A DNA stretch of 7,430 bases. Origin: an uncultured Lachnospiraceae bacterium. Lineage in GTDB: Bacteria; Bacillota; Clostridia; Lachnospirales; Lachnospiraceae. Of the stretch, positions 1 through 4,697 are shown in pieces. How positions within the stretch are numbered: the first letter of the stretch is position 1; each line of letters opens with the position of its first letter. A program made the translations under genes and the position numbers. Below the pieces are notes generated by a model that was not told the origin of the DNA, made no database searches, and was given only the letters and a program-made list of their open reading frames with translations. The stretch spans positions 1 to 7,430 of the forward strand of contig CAUCOL010000088.1 in NCBI GenBank assembly GCA_958444395.1, written 5' to 3'.

Positions 1-59
<59 letters not shown>

Positions 60-64
60 CTGTT

Positions 65-98
65 AAAATCCTTACATATTCAGATGTAAGGATTTTTT
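65..98 (+). terminator. Intrinsic terminator after tRNA-Arg
   Basis: A perfect 13-bp stem, AAAATCCTTACAT (65-77) with ATGTAAGGATTTT (84-96), has a six-base loop ATTCAG and runs into six Ts (93-98). It lies six bases after the tRNA discriminator base, so it ends the tRNA transcript and separates it from murB. The A-run on the 5' side could also let it act on the opposite strand. Confidence 0.9.
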
Positions 99-129
99 GT
101 TAGATAGGAAATTGCTCACAACACCGAGC

Positions 130-160
130 GAACAAGGGCAAAACGCTGGTTTTGCCCTTG
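130..160. repeat. Perfect palindrome upstream of murB; related inverted copy at 6546-6568
   Basis: CAAGGGCAAAAC (133-144) pairs perfectly with GTTTTGCCCTTG (149-160) around the loop GCTG. No T-run follows on either strand, so it is not a standard terminator. The reverse strand of 6546-6568 matches the left arm with its flank (GAACAA, GGGCAAAAC, then GTTTT after a shorter loop). This suggests a small dispersed palindromic element. It could also be an operator or mRNA-stabilising hairpin for murB. The 105 bases between the tRNA terminator and murB hold no other convincing signal, and I could not identify a clear murB promoter there. Confidence 0.6.
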
Positions 161-216
161 ATAATAGGATATGAATAAGAAGCAGTTGAGTCGGTAGAGA
201 AAGAATGAGGATCAGA

Positions 217-1134
217 ATGACACAGTTAGTGCAGATTGCAGGAGAAGGCTGCGTGAAGGAACAGGAGAGTATGGCGTCCCATACAACGTTCCGGATCGGT
301 GGACCGGCAGATTATTTTATAGAAGTAACGAGTGTAGATGTATTAAGAAATGTGATACGTTGGTGCAGAGAACAGAATGAGCCGTGGTTTGTGCTTGGAA
401 ATGGAAGTAATCTTCTGGTGGCAGATACCGGCATCCGTGGAGTTGTACTTTCTATGCGGGGGATGCATCAGATCAAAGTGGCAGAGCCGGAGACGCTGCC
501 GGATGGTTCTGTACACTGTCGGGTGACGGCACAGAGTGGAGCTCTTTTATCGGCACTGGCATCTGCTGCTGCTAAGGCAGGACTGACAGGACTGGAATTT
601 GCCGGTGGGATACCAGGTACCCTGGGTGGTGCTGTAGTCATGAATGCAGGAGCGTACGGCGGTGAGATCAAGGATGTTCTTACTTCTGCCACCGTGCTGT
701 ATAAGGATGGATCGATCGAGACACTGTCCTGTGAGCAGTTGGAACTTTCCTACCGCCACAGTATTGTGCCGGAGAAGGAAGCTATTGTATTGGAAGCTGT
801 GTTTACACTGCATCCGGGAGAGAAAGAAACGATCCTTGAGACAATGCGTACGTTGAATGGACAGCGGAAAGAAAAACAGCCGCTGGAATACGGCAGTGCC
901 GGCAGTACATTTAAACGTCCGGAAGGGTATTTTGCCGGTAAGCTGATCCAGGATGCGGGACTGCGTGGATATCGCTACGGTGATGTGATGGTATCCGAGA
1001 AGCATTGTGGGTTTGTGGTAAATGTGGGAAAAGGAACGTGTGAACAGGCACTGCAGGTGATCCATCACGTACAGGAGGAAGTCCGTCGGCAGTTTGGCGT
1101 CGAGCTGGAACTGGAGGTTAAACAGATACCATGA
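217..1134 (+). CDS. murB: UDP-N-acetylenolpyruvoylglucosamine reductase (MurB)
   Basis: MurB is the cytoplasmic FAD enzyme that reduces UDP-GlcNAc-enolpyruvate with NADPH to UDP-N-acetylmuramate, the second committed step of peptidoglycan precursor synthesis. Numbering from the upstream ATG at 205, family hallmarks are: SHTTFRIGGPADYF (25-38) and LGNGSNLLV (64-72) in the FAD-binding domain; GLEFAGGIPGTLGGAVVMNAGA (split at 129-136 and 137-150); YRHS (183-186); and AGSTFKRP (232-239), which contains the presumed catalytic serine of the proton-donor motif. The total of about 305 residues is normal for the family. I prefer ATG 217 because GAGGA (207-211) lies five bases before it; ATG 205, in frame and four codons earlier, has only a weak upstream purine stretch. 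Its stop overlaps the rapZ start as ATGA, so the two are translationally coupled. No clear promoter was found; hprK, often upstream of murB in Clostridia, is not there. Confidence 0.95.
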   Translation: MTQLVQIAGEGCVKEQESMASHTTFRIGGPADYFIEVTSVDVLRNVIRWCREQNEPWFVLGNGSNLLVADTGIRGVVLSMRGMHQIKVAEPETLPDGSVHCRVTAQSGALLSALASAAAKAGLTGLEFAGGIPGTLGGAVVMNAGAYGGEIKDVLTSATVLYKDGSIETLSCEQLELSYRHSIVPEKEAIVLEAVFTLHPGEKETILETMRTLNGQRKEKQPLEYGSAGSTFKRPEGYFAGKLIQDAGLRGYRYGDVMVSEKHCGFVVNVGKGTCEQALQVIHHVQEEVRRQFGVELELEVKQIP

Positions 1135-1991
1135 GATTTGTGATAGTAACAGGCATGTCCGGTGCCGGCAAAAGCTCGGTATTAAAGATGTTAGAAGATC
1201 TGGGATATTTCTGTGTGGATAACATGCCGGTTCGGCTGATTCCAAAACTTACGAAACTGATGCTGGAAGAAGAAAATACATGGAAACAGGCAGCACTGGG
1301 GATCGATATCCGCAACTTAAAGGGTCTGGCAGAGCTGGATGAAATGCTGGATGCCATGCTGGAAGCGGGTTACCGGTTTGAGATCCTGTTTCTGGATGCG
1401 GACAGCTCTGTACTGGTAAAACGATATAAGGAAACAAGGCGGAATCATCCGCTGGCACTGCAGGGGCGTGTTGACCGTGCAATCGAAGCAGAGCGGCAGG
1501 AGTTGGCGTTTATTAAAAAGCGGGCAGATTATATACTGGACACCAGCCATATGTTGATCCGTGACCTGAAGCAGGAAGTGGACAAGATCTTTCTGGATAA
1601 GGGAGAATATGAGAACTTTTTCGTTACAATTCTTTCCTTTGGATTCAAATATGGCATACCGGAGGATGCAGACCTGGTCTTCGATGTGCGTTTTCTGCCA
1701 AATCCATACTACATTGCTGATCTGAAACCACATACTGGCAATGACCGTGCCGTATATGAATATGTTATGAAATCGGAGCAGGCGAAGATCTTCGAGAAAA
1801 AGCTGTTTGAGATGATCGAATTTCTGATACCGAACTATATTATAGAAGGAAAAAATCAGTTGGTGATCGCAATCGGCTGTACAGGAGGAAAGCATCGTTC
1901 TGTTACGCTGGCCAATGCATTGGGAAAACATATGCAGCAGTTGCCATACAGCCTGAAGGTGGAGCACAGAGATATAGAAAAGGATCGATAG
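1131..1991 (+). CDS. rapZ: RapZ/YvcJ-family nucleotide-binding protein
   Basis: This is a P-loop protein of the RapZ/YvcJ family. In E. coli RapZ is the adaptor that directs RNase E to the small RNA GlmZ and so tunes glucosamine-6-phosphate synthesis; B. subtilis YvcJ binds and hydrolyses nucleotides and affects competence. Visible: Walker A GMSGAGKS (8-15), the family segment GYFCVDNMP (25-33), DIRN (59-62), a Walker B-like stretch ILFLDAD (85-91), RADYILDTS (131-139), and in the C-terminal domain SFGFKYGIP (169-177), DVRFLPNP (185-192) and GCTGGKHRSV (249-258). The end, HRDIEK (279-284), resembles the C-terminal tail of enterobacterial RapZ. Length 286 is typical. The start overlaps the murB stop (ATGA); the best ribosome site, GGAGG at 1113-1117, is 13 bases upstream, so coupling probably helps. 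In Gram-positives the RNA-adaptor role is not established; the name follows homology. Confidence 0.95.
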   Translation: MRFVIVTGMSGAGKSSVLKMLEDLGYFCVDNMPVRLIPKLTKLMLEEENTWKQAALGIDIRNLKGLAELDEMLDAMLEAGYRFEILFLDADSSVLVKRYKETRRNHPLALQGRVDRAIEAERQELAFIKKRADYILDTSHMLIRDLKQEVDKIFLDKGEYENFFVTILSFGFKYGIPEDADLVFDVRFLPNPYYIADLKPHTGNDRAVYEYVMKSEQAKIFEKKLFEMIEFLIPNYIIEGKNQLVIAIGCTGGKHRSVTLANALGKHMQQLPYSLKVEHRDIEKDR

Positions 1992-1993
1992 AT

Positions 1994-2944
1994 ATGTCAT
2001 TTTCAAAAGACGTAAAAGAAGAATTGCAAAGATACGATACACCGGCGAGACATTGTCAGCTGGCAGAATTTACTGCGATTTTTTTCCTGTCCGGTAAGAT
2101 GAAGAAGACCGGGCGGGGGCGATATTATCTGGAAATACATACGGAGAACTTGACAGTAGCGAAAAAATCTTATATGTTATTAAGGAAAATGTTTCATATT
2201 TCTGCAGAGGTTATGGTTCGGAATCATAACGTGCAGGGAAATATTACCAATTATTACATTATTGTACGAAATCCCCAAGAGATCGCTATGGTACTGAAAG
2301 CGGTTAAGGTGCTGGATGAGTTTGGCAGGGTGCAGAATACCGGCTTTGCGGAACAGAAGATCCTGGTACAGAATACATGTTGCAAGCGTGCCTTTTTGCG
2401 GGGCGCTTTTCTTGTGGCAGGTTCTGTGACAGATCCCGGAAAGGCATATCATTTGGAGATTGCTGTACTGTCCAGAGAGATTGCAGATGAGCTGCAGAAG
2501 ATGATGGGATTTTTCTCGTTGGATGCAAAGATCGTACAGAGAAAGAAATATCAGGTAGTATATTTAAAAGAAGGTGCACAGATAGTAGACTTTCTAAATG
2601 TTGTGGAGGCACATCAGGCATTGATGGATTTTGAAAATGTTCGGATCGTCAAAGAGGTTCGCAATTCCGTCAACCGTCAGGTAAACTGTGAGACAGCCAA
2701 TATCCATAAGACTGTGACAGCTGCCGCCAAACAGATAGAAGATATCAGATATATTGAATGTAACGGGGGGTTACGTCAGCTGGCGAAGGGATTACGTCAG
2801 GTGGCAGAGTTGCGTTTGGACTATCCGGACAGTTCTCTGGCAGAGCTGGGTCAGATGCTGCAGCCGCCGATCGGCAAATCCGGGGTGAATCACCGGTTGA
2901 GAAAGTTAGGAGAAATTGCAAAACAGCTACGGGAGCGCAGCTGA
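1994..2944 (+). CDS. whiA: DNA-binding protein WhiA
   Basis: WhiA is a Gram-positive regulator first known from Streptomyces sporulation; in B. subtilis it binds DNA and influences cell division and chromosome segregation. It combines a LAGLIDADG homing-endonuclease fold that has lost cutting function with a C-terminal helix-turn-helix. Visible: the family N-terminus MSFSKDVKEEL (1-11); the degenerate LAGLIDADG helix at CCKRAFLRGAFLVAGSVTDP (129-148), followed by YHLEI (152-156); the strongly conserved NRQVNCETANIHKT (227-240); and the helix-turn-helix region with LRQVAELRLDYPDSSLAELG (267-286) then GKSGVNHRLRKL (294-305). At 316 residues it is full length. It starts two bases after the rapZ stop; AAGGA (1980-1984) is nine bases before the ATG and lies inside rapZ, indicating one operon. 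In Bacillus yvcK sits between these two genes; here there is no room for it. Confidence 0.96.
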   Translation: MSFSKDVKEELQRYDTPARHCQLAEFTAIFFLSGKMKKTGRGRYYLEIHTENLTVAKKSYMLLRKMFHISAEVMVRNHNVQGNITNYYIIVRNPQEIAMVLKAVKVLDEFGRVQNTGFAEQKILVQNTCCKRAFLRGAFLVAGSVTDPGKAYHLEIAVLSREIADELQKMMGFFSLDAKIVQRKKYQVVYLKEGAQIVDFLNVVEAHQALMDFENVRIVKEVRNSVNRQVNCETANIHKTVTAAAKQIEDIRYIECNGGLRQLAKGLRQVAELRLDYPDSSLAELGQMLQPPIGKSGVNHRLRKLGEIAKQLRERS

Positions 2945-2977
2945 AAAGTGCTCTAAAATAAAGGAGGAAGTGTAATC

Positions 2978-3238
2978 ATGATTACAAAGAAGATTGAAAT
3001 TCAGATTAAAAATGGCCTGGAGGCAAGACCCGTTGCCGTGTTAGTACAGGTGGCAAGCCAGTACAACAGCAGTATTTATGTAGAGTGTGAGGACAAAAAA
3101 GTAAATGCAAAGAGTATTATGGGCATGATGACGCTGGGGCTTTCAGCAGGGGAAGAGGTCGTTGTATCCGCAAATGGAGACGATGAGGAAAATGCGATGG
3201 AGGACATCGTAAAATACCTCAGTAATGCAGAAGCATAA
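2978..3238 (+). CDS. HPr-family protein with Glu in place of His15 (Crh-like)
   Basis: This 86-residue protein has the HPr fold. HPr normally accepts phosphate from enzyme I on His15 within GLHARP; here the motif reads GLEARP (13-18), with Glu15 encoded by GAG at 3020-3022, two base changes from a His codon. It should therefore not carry phosphate for sugar uptake. The HPr-kinase site is intact: Ser46 in NAKSIMGMM (43-51). B. subtilis Crh, encoded beside whiA, likewise lacks His15 (it has Gln) and acts through Ser46-P with CcpA in carbon catabolite repression. Sequence and position support a Crh-like regulator; that function is inferred. Start: AGGAGG (2962-2967) ten bases before the ATG, 33 bases after whiA, with no obvious separate promoter, so it is probably the operon's last gene; a terminator follows at 3254. 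A true HPr must be encoded elsewhere if a phosphotransferase system exists. Confidence 0.93.
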   Translation: MITKKIEIQIKNGLEARPVAVLVQVASQYNSSIYVECEDKKVNAKSIMGMMTLGLSAGEEVVVSANGDDEENAMEDIVKYLSNAEA

Positions 3239-3253
3239 TACGATTGATACGAT

Positions 3254-3290
3254 AAAAAGCAGTCTGTTTATAGCAGGCTGCCTTTTTTTT
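3254..3290 (+). terminator. Intrinsic terminator after the HPr-like gene
   Basis: An eight-pair stem, GCAGTCTG (3259-3266) with CAGGCTGC (3274-3281) including one G-T pair, has a loop TTTATAG and is followed by eight Ts (3283-3290). It lies 15 bases after the stop at 3238 and closes the murB-rapZ-whiA-HPr transcript, leaving the next gene as a separate unit. Confidence 0.9.
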
Positions 3291-3314
3291 GTCACAAAAA
3301 TAAACGTAATCTGT

Positions 3315-3355
3315 CATGAAAAAATACAGATTCTGCCCCATTTCCCCGTTATGAT
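3315..3355 (+). promoter_or_regulatory. Possible promoter of the LRR protein gene
   Basis: TATGAT at 3350-3355 is a fair -10 box. There is no good -35 at the right distance (17 bases upstream reads CAGATT), so the promoter may be weak or need an activator. Just upstream lies CATGAAAAAATA (3315-3326), the same 12 bases that occur upstream of the solute-binding protein gene at 4572-4583. A transcript from here would begin near 3362. The call rests on the separate terminators on both sides and the -10 match only. Confidence 0.35.
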
Positions 3356-3360
3356 AGCAT

Positions 3361-3388
3361 CATGAAATAAAGCAAAGTATATTTCATG
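3361..3388 (+). other. Inverted repeat in the LRR gene leader, probably a 5'-end mRNA hairpin
   Basis: CATGAAATA (3361-3369) pairs perfectly with TATTTCATG (3380-3388) across a ten-base loop. If transcription starts about seven bases after the -10 box at 3350-3355, the hairpin would form the very 5' end of the mRNA, a place where stems can protect against decay. Alternatively it is a protein-binding operator just after the start site. A second small hairpin (GCGG 3397-3400 with CCGC 3407-3410) follows before the ribosome site. Confidence 0.5.
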
Positions 3389-3439
3389 GATAACATGCGG
3401 CGTGTTCCGCGAAAAATAAAAAAGAAATGAGGAATGAAT

Positions 3440-4381
3440 ATGAGAAACATGAAAAAAGTAGTAACATTGGGACTCTGTGCAGCTCTGCTTATCACAGGGG
3501 TTTCCACAGAGAACTTCAGTACAAAAGCTAAGGCGGCAAATGCAGCAGAGGTCATGGAGGCAGGGACAGAGGCAGCCACAAAGGATGCGATCGATACTCC
3601 ATCCCAGGCACCGGACAGTGAAGAAACAAAAGCTCCGCAGAATGAGGAGACAAAGGCACCGGAGAATGAACCATCCAAGACACCGGCAGGTACGACGACA
3701 CCGGCTTCGGTTACTTCACCATCTGCCACAACGACACCGGCATCTGTCAGTACCTCGCCATCTGTTGTTACAACGAACACAGCAGTAACCGGCAGTGCAC
3801 TCGGCGATAAGATCATAGCCGGTAATTATGTGTATGTTGTTACAAAGGTACCTACCCTGACTGCCAAAGGAACAGTCCGCATCAAACGAATCCGCAATGC
3901 AGCGATGAAAAAGTCTTCTCTGACAGTCGCAGATAGCATTACGAAAAACGGACTTACCTATTCGATCACAGGAATCTCCACACGTTCCTTTAAGAGCAGC
4001 ACGGCATTAAAGAAAGTGACGATCGGAAAAAATGTAACCTATCTTGGGGCGAGAGCATTCCAGGGACTCACAAAGCTGCAGACAGTAACACTGGGAAGCG
4101 GTCTGACTGAGATCCGTGACTATGCCTTTGCCGGCTGTACTTCGCTGCGCAAGATTTCGATTCCGGCAAAGGTAAAGAAACTTGGTACAAAGAGCTTCTA
4201 TAATTGTAAGAAATTAAAGGCGGTTGTCATCAATACAAAGGTACTGACCAAGATTGGCAAAAATGCATTCACGAATACGAGAAGCGGTGCCTATGTAGTG
4301 ATCGCTTCCGGCAAGAAGACAGCGTATAAGAAGCTGCTGAAGAATGCAAACGCATCCCGGATAGCAATCTATACATATTAA
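3440..4381 (+). CDS. Secreted BspA-like leucine-rich-repeat protein
   Basis: An exported protein of 313 residues of unknown specific role. From ATG 3440, residues 1-32 form a signal peptide (basic RNMKK, hydrophobic VVTLGLCAALLITGV, probable cut near AKA, 30-32). Residues about 38-118 are a low-complexity linker: first acidic with two EETKAP units (61-66, 69-74), then rich in Thr, Ser and Pro with TTTPASV twice (85-91, 97-103). From about 170 on come BspA-type LRR units (LRR_5 class): ITGISTRSFKSSTALKKVTI, YLGARAFQGLTKLQTVTL, EIRDYAFAGCTSLRKISI, KLGTKSFYNCKKLKAVVI and KIGKNAF. The repeat domain is lysine-rich. No LPXTG, lipobox or C-terminal membrane helix is seen, so it is probably released or held non-covalently. 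BspA-type repeats often occur in surface proteins that bind host or matrix partners; that role is inference. I chose ATG 3440 because AGGA (3430-3433) is six bases before it; ATG 3434, two codons earlier, sits on top of that site. Confidence 0.88.
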   Translation: MRNMKKVVTLGLCAALLITGVSTENFSTKAKAANAAEVMEAGTEAATKDAIDTPSQAPDSEETKAPQNEETKAPENEPSKTPAGTTTPASVTSPSATTTPASVSTSPSVVTTNTAVTGSALGDKIIAGNYVYVVTKVPTLTAKGTVRIKRIRNAAMKKSSLTVADSITKNGLTYSITGISTRSFKSSTALKKVTIGKNVTYLGARAFQGLTKLQTVTLGSGLTEIRDYAFAGCTSLRKISIPAKVKKLGTKSFYNCKKLKAVVINTKVLTKIGKNAFTNTRSGAYVVIASGKKTAYKKLLKNANASRIAIYTY

Positions 4382-4484
4382 TTCCGGTTCTCAGGCAGAT
4401 TGCCAAAAAGAGGGAAAGCGTGTTTCTGACAGGTAGTTCCGCTTCTGTCCACAGTAAAATTTTGCACGCGGACCGAACCAATAA

Positions 4485-4528
4485 AAAAATGCCACTGCAG
4501 AAAAAATGCAGTGGTATTTTTAGTTTTT
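4485..4528 (+). terminator. Intrinsic terminator after the LRR protein gene
   Basis: GCCACTGCA (4491-4499) pairs with TGCAGTGGT (4507-4515), extended by an A-T stretch (4485-4490 with 4516-4521), around the loop GAAAAAA. T-rich sequence follows (4516-4528). It lies about 100 bases after the stop; the stretch 4382-4484 between them contains nothing I can identify and would be 3' untranslated sequence. The A-run on the 5' side makes it potentially bidirectional. Confidence 0.88.
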
Positions 4529-4540
4529 ACGCTGTTTTTA

Positions 4541-4592
4541 CATGAAAAATTAGACATTTTTGTGAAAATTCCATGAAAAAATATAAAATTCC
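4541..4592 (+). promoter_or_regulatory. A-tract repeats upstream of the solute-binding protein promoter
   Basis: CATGAAAAA occurs at 4541 and again at 4572, 31 bases apart (about three helical turns); AAAATTCC occurs at 4565 and 4585, 20 bases apart (about two turns). The second CATGAAAAAATA (4572-4583) is identical over 12 bases to 3315-3326 upstream of the LRR gene. Phased A-tracts just above a -35 box suggest intrinsic DNA curvature or an UP-like element; a shared regulator is also possible. The sequence is seen directly; the role is inferred. Confidence 0.4.
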
Positions 4593-4605
4593 TTGTAGAA
4601 AATAA

Positions 4606-4634
4606 TTGGTAAATGCTTTACAATGGTTTATAAC
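4606..4634 (+). promoter_or_regulatory. Promoter of the solute-binding lipoprotein gene
   Basis: TTGGTA (-35, 4606-4611) and TATAAC (-10, 4629-4634) are separated by exactly 17 bases, each a good match to the vegetative sigma-factor consensus. Transcription would start near 4641, giving a leader of about 57 bases. The spacer contains an inverted repeat GTAAA-TGC-TTTAC (4609-4621) that overlaps the -35 box and would suit a repressor of a sugar-responsive type; the operator role is inference. A short hairpin (4644-4650 with 4668-4674) is possible in the leader. Confidence 0.7.
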
Positions 4635-4697
4635 ATAGAATGCTTCGCTTGAGTATTTAATGTGCATAAGCGGAAATAAACGAAATGGGGGATAATC

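Noticed and set aside
133..160. Palindrome upstream of murB as a second terminator of the tRNA transcript
   Set aside because: No T-run follows the stem on either strand, and a strong terminator already exists at 65-98.
547..1245. Long open frame on the - strand opposite murB
   Set aside because: Lies entirely across well-supported murB and the start of rapZ, has no family resemblance and no plausible ribosome site; it is a shadow frame.
1317..2042. 241-codon - strand frame opposite rapZ
   Set aside because: Antisense to a clearly conserved gene, with a composition expected from the reverse of a coding frame and no recognisable motif.
2378..2440. LAGLIDADG-like sequence as a sign of a homing endonuclease or intron
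   Set aside because: This is the degenerate LAGLIDADG domain normal for WhiA, which has lost nuclease activity; there is no intron or intein boundary.
3477..3788. Arg/His/Gln-rich + strand frame inside the LRR gene
   Set aside because: Second-frame reading of the low-complexity linker; no start signal and no homology expected.
3349..3816. - strand frame of 155 codons with Val/Ala/Gly-rich repeats
   Set aside because: The repeats are the reverse-strand image of the Thr/Pro/Ser linker of the LRR protein; it also runs through that gene's promoter.
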